Shown here: positions 1 through 8,098 of the stretch, piece by piece
How the letters are laid out: the number at the start of each line of letters is the position of its first letter
Numbering within the stretch: position 1 is the stretch's first letter
Source of the DNA: an uncultured Flavobacteriales bacterium
GTDB taxonomy: Bacteria > Bacteroidota > Bacteroidia > Flavobacteriales_D > Crocinitomicaceae
Direction: 5' to 3'
Length of the DNA: 49,539 bases
Assembly (NCBI GenBank): GCA_903823565.1
Contig: CAIJTF010000036.1
Coordinates: forward strand, 1 to 49,539
The notes under the pieces: generated by a model
Databases searched by the model: none
Told to the model about the DNA's origin: nothing
Seen by the model: only the letters and a program-made list of their open reading frames with translations
Translations under genes and position numbers: made by a program

Positions 1-213
1 ATCCTACAAGACACCTTTAAGGCGCATCATTGGCTAGGTTTGTTCGGCCTATTGAGCAGCATCTTTGGTGCTTTTGTCTACCTTCGATTACTCCTAATTT
101 TCTTTAAAAAATCAGAAGCTTCCTCAAGCATTTCCTTGCAAAGCAACATCGTATTTTCCTTGATTGTCTGTACACTTATTGCAATGGGTGGGTGGATTTG
201 GGTTCTTTTTTAA
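1..213 (+). CDS. nuoN: C-terminal fragment of a membrane protein, probably NADH-quinone oxidoreductase subunit N
   Basis: An open frame enters from the left edge and ends at TAA 211-213, giving the last 70 residues. It has a hydrophobic segment ending in GAFVYLRLLLIFFKK, a short polar stretch, then a second hydrophobic segment ending WIWVLF at the stop. The pattern WLGLFGLLSSIFGAFVYLR resembles the last helices of NuoN, a proton-pumping membrane subunit of complex I, where a serine and a YYLR-like motif recur. The fragment is short and NuoL/NuoM relatives share this style, so the family call is moderate. No start or upstream neighbour is visible. Confidence 0.55.
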   Translation: MLQDTFKAHHWLGLFGLLSSIFGAFVYLRLLLIFFKKSEASSSISLQSNIVFSLIVCTLIAMGGWIWVLF

Positions 214-300
214 GATTACCAAGCTGTTACTCAAGAGGTTTAACTGAAATCTCATTATGCCGAAACGGAATTTTAACGAATAGTTATTGAATTTTTTACT

Positions 301-308
301 TATCTTTG
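301..308 (+). promoter_or_regulatory. Bacteroidota -7 promoter element TATCTTTG
   Basis: Perfect match to the TAnnTTTG -7 consensus. It ends 22 nt before the ATG at 331, so it probably drives the T9SS cargo/SprF/OmpA cassette. I see no clear TTG -33 element at the usual distance. Confidence 0.6.
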
Positions 309-330
309 GGCTCAAAAAAATTTTGACTCA

Positions 331-2652
331 ATGAATCAAAAAATTACCATAATACGCCAATTCACAAAAATTCTTCTGTTAATCTTGGCCCCTGCTTGTT
401 TTTTCGCACAACCCGTTGCGAACAACGATAATGGAATAGGAAACGAAGACCAGGTAATCACCGTTACAGCCATTCAAAACAACGACGTAGCCAATGCGAG
501 CAGTTTAGTGCTGTCATCCATCGACATCAATCCCTCGTTGGCTGGGAATCAATCTTCCTTTACCAGTGCTAATGGTCAATGGTCGGTTGACTATTTTACG
601 GGCGACGTTATTTTTGTGCCCAACGCGCATTTCAATGGAACCGAGAGCATTTCGTACAGCATTCAAAACAACCTGGGTCAGGTTTCCAATTTAGGACAAA
701 TTACCGTTAACTTAACCGCAGTAAATGACGCACCGATAACCTTTTCTAATTATCTGTCCGTTACGGAAGATGTAGGCCTTCAAACAGGAAATGTATTGTC
801 TAATGGAGACTACGACGTTGAAAACGCTCTATTGAGCTGTAATCTAATCCCTGTGGTTAATGCAACGAATGGTACGTTCACGATAAGTGCGAATGGAGCA
901 TTCACCTACGTTTCCAATCCAGATTTCTACGGAACAGAAACCATCGTAGTTTCGGTTTGTGACGCAGGTTCACCGCTTCCTTCAGCTTGCAGTAATGATA
1001 CCCTTTTCATTGATATTACACCGGTTAATGACGCCCCAGTAGCGCTTAACGATGCGTTTACAGTAGGGGAAAATTCGATTACGACGCTCAACCAATTGGC
1101 AAACGACTCGGATATTGACAATCCGATTGACCTATCCAGTGTTGCAATACTCTTTGGCCCAGTGCATGGAACAGCAACCCTGTTGAACGGACAGATCGTT
1201 TACACGCCAACCATTGGATATGTTGGTGCTGACTCCATCTTTTATCAAATTTGTGACTCTGCAGCACCGCTTACGGATATTTGTGTTCAAGCTTGGGTGC
1301 ATATTACAGTAAATCCTTGCGCCTTAAATCCTACCGCGGATTGCGATGGCGATGGAGTTCCAAACGCTATTGAAAACGCAGACAACACTGACCCTAACAA
1401 TCCATGCGATTATTTAACCGCGAGCCAGTCTTTAACCTATGGCAGCGTTTGGGTGAATGCGGATTGTGATGGAGATGGATACACCAATGGGCTTGAATTA
1501 GGGATGGGCTTTGACTTCAATAGCAACTGTTCTTTTCCGTTTATGGCTCAAAATACCAACCCATCAACCGCTTGGGAAGCCTTGGATTGCGATGGGGATG
1601 GGGTAACGAATGGTAATGAAATTTTATCCAATACTAACGGGATGGATTGGTGTTCATTCTATGCCATAAGCATTTCCTTAACGCCCGCAGCCGGTTGGGA
1701 TGCCTTAGATTGCGATGGCGATGGCGTTACCAATGCCGATGAATTATCCAACAATACCAACCCAACAAACCCGTGTTCTTTACTTCCTGCGAATATTACG
1801 CTGACACAAAATTCGCTTTGGTTTTTCCTAGACTGCGACGGGGACGGTGTTCAAAACGCAGATGAACTTCAAGACAGCACGTATTATTTAGATGTTTGCA
1901 ACTACCTAGCTACTAGCATTACCATGCCTCAAACTTCGGTTTGGATGAATGAAGATTGTGACGGTGACGGGGTGTTGAATGGCGATGAATTAACGGACAA
2001 TACCGATCCACAAAGCGGGTGTGAATTTATCGTTTCTAGCCAAACAGTACCAACAAGTGCCGCATGGAATACATGGGATTGTGATGAGGATGGGGTGACA
2101 AATGGAACAGAAGTGGTAGATAATACGGTTATAGTCGATCCATGTAGTTTTGTAGCTTCGAGCATTACGCTTCCTGTTGGTTCTCTTTACAACGATACCG
2201 ATTGCGACAGCGATGGTTTAACCAATGGAACGGAAGCTACCTTGACTACGGACCCATTTAATCCGGATACCGACGGCGATGGAATCAATGACGGACAAGA
2301 GGTGAACCAAGGAAGCAATCCACTAGATCCATGCGATCCTCTTCCAGCATTGGCCAGTTGTTTTAAAGAATTAATCATTCCTGAAGGTATTTCACCGAAC
2401 GGCGATAATTTCAATGAAGCTTGGACCATAACGGGGGCAGATTATTACCAAAACAACCACTTATCCATTTACAACCGTTTTGGAACAGAAGTTTATCACT
2501 ATGGTCCGGGTTATACCAACCAATTCGTTGGAAAGGCAAACGCTTCCACTTTAGGTGGGGAGTTATTGCCAGAAGGTACCTATTTCTTTCTTTTTGATAA
2601 AATGGGCGACGGTTCAGACGTTCAAGAGGGATATTTATACATTAAGCGTTAA
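331..2652 (+). CDS. Secreted protein with cadherin-like domains, calcium-binding D-rich repeats and a T9SS type B C-terminal domain
   Basis: The 773-residue protein starts with a signal peptide (about residues 1-27, ending CFFAQ). Cadherin/Ig-like beta domains follow, with VNDAP-type linkers near residues 130 and 235. Residues about 330-670 hold nine DxDxDG motifs, mostly DCDGDGVxNxxE, each with a cysteine, typical of thrombospondin type-3 calcium-binding repeats. The last 90 residues (IPEGISPNGDNFNE, NRFGTEVYHY, LPEGTYFF, ending GYLYIKR) match the gliding-motility-associated (type B) C-terminal domain exported by the type IX secretion system. It is therefore probably a surface-bound or released adhesin-like protein. 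A PorP/SprF gene follows after 21 nt; such neighbours often assist export or anchoring of type B cargo. The substrate or ligand is unknown. Confidence 0.85.
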   Translation: MNQKITIIRQFTKILLLILAPACFFAQPVANNDNGIGNEDQVITVTAIQNNDVANASSLVLSSIDINPSLAGNQSSFTSANGQWSVDYFTGDVIFVPNAHFNGTESISYSIQNNLGQVSNLGQITVNLTAVNDAPITFSNYLSVTEDVGLQTGNVLSNGDYDVENALLSCNLIPVVNATNGTFTISANGAFTYVSNPDFYGTETIVVSVCDAGSPLPSACSNDTLFIDITPVNDAPVALNDAFTVGENSITTLNQLANDSDIDNPIDLSSVAILFGPVHGTATLLNGQIVYTPTIGYVGADSIFYQICDSAAPLTDICVQAWVHITVNPCALNPTADCDGDGVPNAIENADNTDPNNPCDYLTASQSLTYGSVWVNADCDGDGYTNGLELGMGFDFNSNCSFPFMAQNTNPSTAWEALDCDGDGVTNGNEILSNTNGMDWCSFYAISISLTPAAGWDALDCDGDGVTNADELSNNTNPTNPCSLLPANITLTQNSLWFFLDCDGDGVQNADELQDSTYYLDVCNYLATSITMPQTSVWMNEDCDGDGVLNGDELTDNTDPQSGCEFIVSSQTVPTSAAWNTWDCDEDGVTNGTEVVDNTVIVDPCSFVASSITLPVGSLYNDTDCDSDGLTNGTEATLTTDPFNPDTDGDGINDGQEVNQGSNPLDPCDPLPALASCFKELIIPEGISPNGDNFNEAWTITGADYYQNNHLSIYNRFGTEVYHYGPGYTNQFVGKANASTLGGELLPEGTYFFLFDKMGDGSDVQEGYLYIKR

Positions 2653-2673
2653 TAACAATCTCAGTTTCGAGTT

Positions 2674-3573
2674 ATGAAAAGACTTTTCATTTATAGTGCC
2701 TTGTTTTTTACCACAATGGTTCAAGCGCAGCAAGATCCTCAATTTACGCAGTATTTTGACAACTTTTTGCATGTTAATCCTGCCTATGCAGGAAGTTCAG
2801 GAATGTTGAGTGCTACCGCCATCCACCGGGAACAATGGGTTGGATTTGCCGGTGCGCCCAGGTCAACTACCTTTAGTCTTCACACGCCATTGAACTATCG
2901 ATCCGTAGGATTGGGTCTTACTGCGGTAAATGATATGATTGGTCCTGTGAGACAAAATATGGTATATGTTGACTTTTCCTATACGCTAAAACTTGGTGAT
3001 AAAGCACGCTTAGCGCTTGGATTAAAAGGCGGTATGAATATGTTAAATGTAGGCACAGGAGAATTCGTTAACGTTCAACAAAACGATCCAGCCTTTCAGA
3101 ACGTTACGAATCAAATCAATCCCAATGTTGGTTTCGGAATCTACTACCACGATGAGCATTTCTTTCTTGGGGTAAGCTCCCCTCGGCTTCTAGAAAATAG
3201 CGGTAGCACACCAAATTCTTACCGCGAACAGCGACACTATTTCGGAATTGTTGGTGGTGTATTCCCTGTGTGCAAGTCATGGAAATTACGACCGAGCGTT
3301 CAAACCAAAGCTACGGTTGGCGCCCCCATCAGTTTGGATATTTCTTTAGCCGGGATTTATGCGGATAAATTGTGGTTGGGAGCGATGAATCGTTGGAATG
3401 CTGCAGCCGGAGGATTTGCGCAATATCAAGTTAATCGTCAGCTAAGGGTTGGTTTAGCGGCTGAATACGGCATGAGCCCAATTCGAAATTATAACAATGG
3501 CACGTTTGAAATCTTGCTTTCATATGATTTTAATTACAAAAAATCCGATGTTAAATCACCTCGTTATTTTTAA
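2674..3573 (+). CDS. PorP/SprF family type IX secretion outer-membrane protein
   Basis: A 299-residue protein with a signal peptide (1-18, ending VQA) and the family hallmarks QDPQFTQYFDN, NPAYAGS, HREQWVGFAGAP and FSLHTPL in the first 75 residues. The rest alternates short amphipathic strands and ends in a beta-strand-like tail, consistent with an outer-membrane barrel. Family members in gliding Bacteroidota are linked to export or surface anchoring of adhesins with type B C-terminal domains. It lies between such a cargo gene and an OmpA-type gene, 21 nt and 11 nt away, so a three-gene operon is likely. The length is normal for the family. Confidence 0.9.
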   Translation: MKRLFIYSALFFTTMVQAQQDPQFTQYFDNFLHVNPAYAGSSGMLSATAIHREQWVGFAGAPRSTTFSLHTPLNYRSVGLGLTAVNDMIGPVRQNMVYVDFSYTLKLGDKARLALGLKGGMNMLNVGTGEFVNVQQNDPAFQNVTNQINPNVGFGIYYHDEHFFLGVSSPRLLENSGSTPNSYREQRHYFGIVGGVFPVCKSWKLRPSVQTKATVGAPISLDISLAGIYADKLWLGAMNRWNAAAGGFAQYQVNRQLRVGLAAEYGMSPIRNYNNGTFEILLSYDFNYKKSDVKSPRYF

Positions 3574-3584
3574 TCCAACGAACC

Positions 3585-5429
3585 ATGACTAAAGCTATAT
3601 TTATTTTATTTTTTGTGGGAACTTTCACGCTTGGATTTTCTCAAGACAACAGCCCTTACTTTTCAACCGGAAACGTTGAATTCAATTCAGAATCCGCTGA
3701 AATCGGACTATACAAAAACCCAGGTAGCAATGCCTTAGTCTTGGTATCCGGACGTGAATGGGGCATCGTTAAACGCGTGGGCAGCAACGACCAACCTTTC
3801 TTTAATTATTTTGAAGTGACTCCGAAAACCAATAAGGTTTCAGGATTCCAGGGAATTTCGAACAGTAAATTCAATGAGGGTCCCTTGTGCTTTACCCCAA
3901 ATGGAAAAAGAGTTTTTTTCACGAGAAATGCTAAAAAGAAAAGTAAAAAAACCCAAAAAAGGGAGCTAAAATTATTTACAGCATCGGTAGATGCAAAAGG
4001 TAAATGGTCAAAGGTGGAACCATGCGCCATTAATAACGAAAATTACTCCATTGGACATCCAGCTATTTCTCCTTCAGGGGATCTAATTGTCTTTGCTTCT
4101 GACATGCAAGGAGGACAAGGAGGAACCGATTTGTACGTAGCTACCCTTTCCGAAAATGGAACCATTACCAATCCGATTAATCTCGGTCCTAAGGTTAATA
4201 CCTCTGGCAACGAGTTTTTTCCTTGGTTTAGCCCAGAAGGGCAATTGTTTTTTTCATCAAATGGATTAAAAGGTTTGGGTGGGTATGATTTGTGGGTAAC
4301 CGAAATCAAAAACGGAAAAGATGTCTTTAATCCTATCAACTTAGAGGCACCCATCAATAGCCCTTCCGATGATATTGCTCTCGTTTTTCATGCCGAAAAC
4401 CAAGGGTATTTCAGTTCCACGCGAAACAAAAACAACGACGACGTATACACGTTTAATCAATTACGCCCTATCGTATTTAAGGTCATCATGAGTGGTATTG
4501 TTACCGATTTAAACACGAAAGATACGCTTCGTGAAGCATCCTTAGTTATTAAAAACAGCAAAGGAGAAGTAGTAACGACCCTCACCACCGATAACAAGGG
4601 GTATTACAACACCAACCTAGAACCCGATCAAGTCTACACCGTTGAGGTTACAAAAACGGATCACAAGAACGAATCGTTTGCCTTGAATACGGACTTCAAT
4701 ACGCCAAAAATCAAACAAAACGTGGCCCTAGAAAACCGTCCAAACATTACCCATATTGGAAAAGTTACGGACGCCAAATCCGGGCTTGCGCTGAATGGAG
4801 TGAAAGTTACTTTGAAGGATTTGAATACGGGAGCTATTTTACTTACTAGCACTACCAGTGAAACGGGGATGTTTGAAAAAGCATTTGAGAACCTCACGTA
4901 CGGAAAAGACCAACGCATTGAAGTGAAACTTGAAAAAACAGACTATGCCACTAAACTGATAGATTTTGTATATACTCCAAAAGCCTCTGGAACGGTAAAG
5001 ATGAATGATTTTATCGATCTTAGCATTGGTAAGGTGGAAGTGGGTGTTGACTTATCTAAAATTATGCAGCTCAACGACATTTATTTCGATTATGGTCAAT
5101 TTGAAATTCGAACCGATGCGGCCCAAGAATTGGACAAAATTGTCGCCATTATGAACGAATACCCAAATATGGTCATCGAATTGGGTTCACATACCGACTG
5201 TCGAGGCACGAAGGACGCGAACAAAAAACTTTCAGACAACCGTGCTAAGGCCTCAGCTGAATACATAAAAACGAGAATCACCACACCAACTCGTATCTCA
5301 GGTATCGGTTACGGTGAATCCAAACTAAAAGTGAACTGTCCATGCGAAGGTAAGGTCGTTTCGGATTGTCCGGAAGAAGAACACGCCAAAAATCGTAGAA
5401 CGGAATTTATTGTTAAGAAAGTGAAATAA
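3585..5429 (+). CDS. OmpA-family protein with PD40-like propeller and carboxypeptidase-regulatory-like domains
   Basis: The 614-residue protein has a signal peptide (1-19, GFSQ), then PD40/WD40-like beta-propeller blades over about residues 60-290 (CFTPNGKRVFFTRN, AISPSGDLIVFASD, FSPEGQLFFSSNG, GYFSSTRN). Two carboxypeptidase-regulatory-like beta domains occupy about 300-475. A C-terminal OmpA peptidoglycan-binding domain covers about 500-612 (IYFDYGQFEIR, IELGSHTDCRG, NRAKASAEYI, NRRTEFIV). This layout resembles the PorE-type envelope proteins of T9SS clusters, but lacks a TPR region. It probably tethers the secretion machinery or cargo site to the cell wall. Last gene of the cassette, followed by a strong terminator. 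Confidence 0.85.
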   Translation: MTKAIFILFFVGTFTLGFSQDNSPYFSTGNVEFNSESAEIGLYKNPGSNALVLVSGREWGIVKRVGSNDQPFFNYFEVTPKTNKVSGFQGISNSKFNEGPLCFTPNGKRVFFTRNAKKKSKKTQKRELKLFTASVDAKGKWSKVEPCAINNENYSIGHPAISPSGDLIVFASDMQGGQGGTDLYVATLSENGTITNPINLGPKVNTSGNEFFPWFSPEGQLFFSSNGLKGLGGYDLWVTEIKNGKDVFNPINLEAPINSPSDDIALVFHAENQGYFSSTRNKNNDDVYTFNQLRPIVFKVIMSGIVTDLNTKDTLREASLVIKNSKGEVVTTLTTDNKGYYNTNLEPDQVYTVEVTKTDHKNESFALNTDFNTPKIKQNVALENRPNITHIGKVTDAKSGLALNGVKVTLKDLNTGAILLTSTTSETGMFEKAFENLTYGKDQRIEVKLEKTDYATKLIDFVYTPKASGTVKMNDFIDLSIGKVEVGVDLSKIMQLNDIYFDYGQFEIRTDAAQELDKIVAIMNEYPNMVIELGSHTDCRGTKDANKKLSDNRAKASAEYIKTRITTPTRISGIGYGESKLKVNCPCEGKVVSDCPEEEHAKNRRTEFIVKKVK

Positions 5430-5446
5430 CTTTTTAACCAGGTGCT

Positions 5447-5479
5447 AAAACCCGAAACGTATATGTTTCGGGTTTTTTT
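5447..5479 (+). terminator. Rho-independent terminator after the OmpA-family gene
   Basis: Perfect 12-bp stem: AAAACCCGAAAC at 5447-5458 pairs with 5465-5476 around a 6-nt loop, and the T-run continues to 5479. It closes the 331-5429 cassette. Confidence 0.85.
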
Positions 5480-5533
5480 ATTGCTTACAATCCCTCTAGA
5501 ATTATACTTTTTCAAAACCTAATCAAGTATTTG

Positions 5534-5541
5534 TATCTTTG
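5534..5541 (+). promoter_or_regulatory. -7 promoter element TATCTTTG upstream of the broken gene
   Basis: Perfect TAnnTTTG match ending 21 nt before ATG 5563. The promoter remains intact although the gene behind it is broken. Its position makes ATG 5563 the original start rather than the TTG inside the motif. Confidence 0.55.
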
Positions 5542-5562
5542 CACCCGAAAAAAAGTCCAAAT

Positions 5563-6137
5563 ATGTTTCGAATTATACTAGCCTCTACTCTATTTTTCCT
5601 ATTGCATTGTTCAGTGTTGGCTCAAACGCCTGGAATGATTGTTCAACCCGCAACTGGAACAGGTCCTTCTATTTTTGATCCCAATGGTGATGGGTATGTT
5701 TCACAAAACAATCAAGGTTTTATCAGCGACGACCAAACGGAAAGCGAAATTCCTTTTACCTCGCGGACTTAATTGATATAAAACCTATCTATTTTGATCG
5801 AGGAAAATATACCATCCGTCCGGATGCTTCCCTAGAATTGGATAAAATTGTAAAAATCATGAATCAATACCCGAACATGGTAATTGAATTAGGGTCGAAT
5901 ACCGATTGCCGTTCTTCGGTGGCATCAAACCAAATACTCTCTCAAAACCGGGCTAAAGCTTCGGCCGATTACATCAAAAAGAGAATTTCGAAACCAGAAC
6001 GCATTTCGGGGGTTGGTTATGGGGAAACGAAATTAATCGTTGATTGTCCCTGCGAAGGTACCGTCGTGTCCGATTGCTCTGAAGAACTCCATGCCAAAAA
6101 CCGACGAACTGAGTTTATAATTACCAAAATGAACTAA
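5563..6137 (+). pseudogene. Fusion remnant: start of a secreted T9SS-type protein joined to an OmpA C-terminal domain
   Basis: Reading from ATG 5563 gives a signal peptide and the conserved start of a large Bacteroidota surface protein (DPNGDGYVSQNNQGF, TESEIPF), which stops at TAA 5770-5772. From about 5766, in another frame, sequence encoding the last about 120 residues of an OmpA-family protein resumes (PIYFDRGKYTIRPDAS, IELGSNTDCRSS, NRAKASADYIKKRI, NRRTEFIITK) and ends at 6137. This tail is closely similar to the C-terminus of the OmpA protein encoded just upstream (3585-5429). The simplest reading is a deletion that joined the first gene of a second cargo/SprF/OmpA cassette to the last one, out of frame. 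The OmpA part has no signal peptide and only a poor TTG start at 5838, so a working product is unlikely. Confidence 0.75.
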
Positions 6138-6142
6138 CTTTG
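6135..6142 (+). promoter_or_regulatory. -7 promoter element TAACTTTG overlapping the pseudogene stop
   Basis: Perfect TAnnTTTG match that begins with the TAA stop of the OmpA remnant. It ends 18 nt before the TTG at 6161 and so argues for that codon as the start of the following lipoprotein gene. Confidence 0.45.
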
Positions 6143-6160
6143 AGGTTTACTTTTAACCCT

Positions 6161-7093
6161 TTGAGATTTAATTTTCTACTTCTCGGATTATTGCTTTTTT
6201 CTTGCACCAAGGAGGTTAATATAGATATTCCCGTTAAGGAAAAACAGTTAGTCGTTGACGGAAGAATTGAATCCAATGGTTTCCCCATTGTATTTCTAAC
6301 CCAATCCCAGTATTTATATGAGCCGGCGAATCTAGGGTCTTACCTGTCCTCAAATGTGACGACTGCTCAGGTTACAGTAACCAATGGCGTCGATACTCTT
6401 TCCTTAACCCTGTTCTCCCCCAGTCAATTGCCATTAGAAAGCCAAATTTCATTAGCAGAAATGTTGAACTTAGAAGTACATGAAATTAACCTCCTGCCCA
6501 TCTATGTTTACTCAACCGTAAACCCCTTAATGAAAGGTTTGGTAGGTAAGAAATACACCCTTAGTATCACCTATGAGAATAAAGTACATGTAGGAACAAC
6601 GGAAATCCTCTCACCGGTTCCCTTAGCACAAACCCAGTGGATACCGGATGCAGAGAATCCAATGTTTGGGTTATGCCGAGCCTATCTTAACGATCCTTCC
6701 ACGGAGCGTAATGCCTACCGTTGGGAGTCTAAACTCATTACTTCCTACAACGGCTTGCCCAAAGACCAACAATTTCGACATGGAGGAGAATCCTATTTTA
6801 ACGATGCGTTTTTTAACGGTTTGGCTATTTCTTTTGAAACCCGATACCCAAAGAAAGATACCACCTACCCTTCAGGATATAAGCGACATTTTAAATACGG
6901 GGATAGTGTTGTAATTCGCTTTTCACACATTGAACTCCCAGTTTTTGATTTTTTTGACAAACGCCTATCGCAAATGCAAAGCAACGGTAGCCCTTTTTCT
7001 TCTCCCGTTCAAATTCCAAGCAACATAAGCAATGCCCTCGGAATTTGGGCAGGATATTCCTATTGGCAAGACACCCTATATTGCATACCTTAA
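6161..7093 (+). CDS. DUF4249-family lipoprotein, orphan copy with a TTG start
   Basis: About 310 residues. The frame has no suitable ATG. TTG 6140 would start inside the promoter motif, whereas TTG 6161 gives a clean lipoprotein signal MRFNFLLLGLLLFSC, so I choose it. Then come KEVNIDIP and KQLVVDGRIE, typical of DUF4249, a family usually encoded beside TonB-dependent receptors in Bacteroidota. The protein is a paralog of the one at 16729-17670: both share SCTKEV, the NDAFFNGLA segment, GSPF and a closing WxGYSxWxDTxxCxP. Unlike that copy, it has no TonB receptor beside it and follows a deletion scar. Function is unknown; a surface-exposed receptor partner is the usual guess. Confidence 0.8.
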   Translation: MRFNFLLLGLLLFSCTKEVNIDIPVKEKQLVVDGRIESNGFPIVFLTQSQYLYEPANLGSYLSSNVTTAQVTVTNGVDTLSLTLFSPSQLPLESQISLAEMLNLEVHEINLLPIYVYSTVNPLMKGLVGKKYTLSITYENKVHVGTTEILSPVPLAQTQWIPDAENPMFGLCRAYLNDPSTERNAYRWESKLITSYNGLPKDQQFRHGGESYFNDAFFNGLAISFETRYPKKDTTYPSGYKRHFKYGDSVVIRFSHIELPVFDFFDKRLSQMQSNGSPFSSPVQIPSNISNALGIWAGYSYWQDTLYCIP

Positions 7094-7167
7094 TCCACGA
7101 AGAAAAGGATATTGGAAATTTAGCTTCGAATAAATGCCACTACCTCGTGAGCAAATTAATTAATTTT

Positions 7168-7175
7168 TATCTTCG
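7168..7175 (+). promoter_or_regulatory. Near-consensus -7 element TATCTTCG
   Basis: One mismatch to TAnnTTTG. It ends 23 nt before ATG 7199, a spacing like that of several other promoters here. Confidence 0.4.
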
Positions 7176-7198
7176 TGAGAAATTAAAAACCCAATACC

Positions 7199-8020
7199 AT
7201 GAAAAAAACCTTAACCTATTTTAGTACCCTCCTGAGCATTGCCTTTCTTATTGTAAGTTGTGGCGGAAACAAAGACGATGATAAGTCAACGGAACGTAAA
7301 GTTGGGGAATATAACATAGCCGTAGACAAGGCCATGAACGGTGACTTATCCTCCAATTTTGAGGTTATAAAGGCGGTTTTAAAAGTTGAAAAATACAGCG
7401 CAAAGCTTTTAGTAGAAGTAAAGCGTACCTCAAGGGAATTTGCTTTCGACGTCGAACATGCAAAGTTTGACCACGAAGGAATTGCCGATAGTTTAAAATA
7501 CGATGTTCAAGCGGATATTCTTGGTGAGAGCGATGTACCTGTAGAAACGGGTTTATCCTTTGCATCCCCAGATCCCTTTATTAAATTACGCTCCTTGAAA
7601 AAAGGTGAATCCCTTTGGTTAGAATTTAGTGCGAGCCGGGTAGATGACCCAAGTAAGGCTAAAAAAGTTAAGTTAATCTCTAGTTTAGAAAAATATGCGG
7701 GTGGTTCTACGGCTTCTTCGGGTTCCGATGATGTAGAAGATAGCGAAGTGGAAAGCGAAATGGAAACTGATGAAGAAGAATTCGCTTCTTCAGACTGTGA
7801 TAAGATTGCAAGCGATTTCGAGGCCTTGGCGGATGAAGCCGTTACGTTCGCAAAAGAATTTAAAAAAAACCCTAAGGATCTTTCCCTGATCGCAGAAAAA
7901 AGTTCCTTCGCTGCGAAATTTATTAAACTAAAAAATAACTCCTCTTCTTGTGCTACGGATCCAAGTACAGGTCCACGAATAAAAAAGGCGATACAGCGTA
8001 TTACCAGTGGAGGTTTATAA
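7199..8020 (+). CDS. Hypothetical lipoprotein with an acidic linker
   Basis: A 273-residue protein with a lipoprotein signal (MKKTLTYFSTLLSIAFLIVSC, Cys21) followed by a GGNKDDDK linker. Residues about 35-165 form a mixed alpha/beta region with no motif I recognise. Residues about 175-198 are a Ser/Glu/Asp-rich linker (SGSDDVEDSEVESEMETDEEE). A helical C-terminal part holds two cysteines (SSDCDK and SSSCAT) that could pair. I cannot name the family. It has its own weak promoter and a strong terminator, so it is probably monocistronic. Envelope location is inferred from the signal alone. Confidence 0.75.
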   Translation: MKKTLTYFSTLLSIAFLIVSCGGNKDDDKSTERKVGEYNIAVDKAMNGDLSSNFEVIKAVLKVEKYSAKLLVEVKRTSREFAFDVEHAKFDHEGIADSLKYDVQADILGESDVPVETGLSFASPDPFIKLRSLKKGESLWLEFSASRVDDPSKAKKVKLISSLEKYAGGSTASSGSDDVEDSEVESEMETDEEEFASSDCDKIASDFEALADEAVTFAKEFKKNPKDLSLIAEKSSFAAKFIKLKNNSSSCATDPSTGPRIKKAIQRITSGGL

Positions 8021-8044
8021 TTTAATAGCACAATAAAGCATTCG

Positions 8045-8072
8045 AAAAGCGGAAGAATCTTCCGCTTTTTTT
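8045..8072 (+). terminator. Rho-independent terminator after the acidic lipoprotein gene
   Basis: An 11-bp perfect stem (8045-8055 with 8059-8069, AAAAGCGGAAG/CTTCCGCTTTT), 3-nt loop and T-run to 8072. The end of the T-run is shared with the next promoter motif. Confidence 0.85.
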
Positions 8073-8079
8073 ATTTTCG
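8072..8079 (+). promoter_or_regulatory. Near-consensus -7 element TATTTTCG
   Basis: One mismatch to TAnnTTTG, 19 nt before ATG 8099, starting at the last T of the preceding terminator. Confidence 0.35.
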
Positions 8080-8098
8080 TAACAACTTATTTTTAACC

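Noticed and set aside
1350..2300. Tandem repeat DNA in the T9SS cargo gene
   Set aside because: The repeats are protein motifs (DxDxDG) within one open frame; units differ in length and sequence, so it is not a DNA satellite or CRISPR-like array.
7507..8031. Minus-strand open frame of 174 codons over the acidic lipoprotein gene
   Set aside because: The Ser-rich product reflects the reverse of Glu/Asp-rich codons; the plus-strand gene has a lipobox, promoter and terminator.
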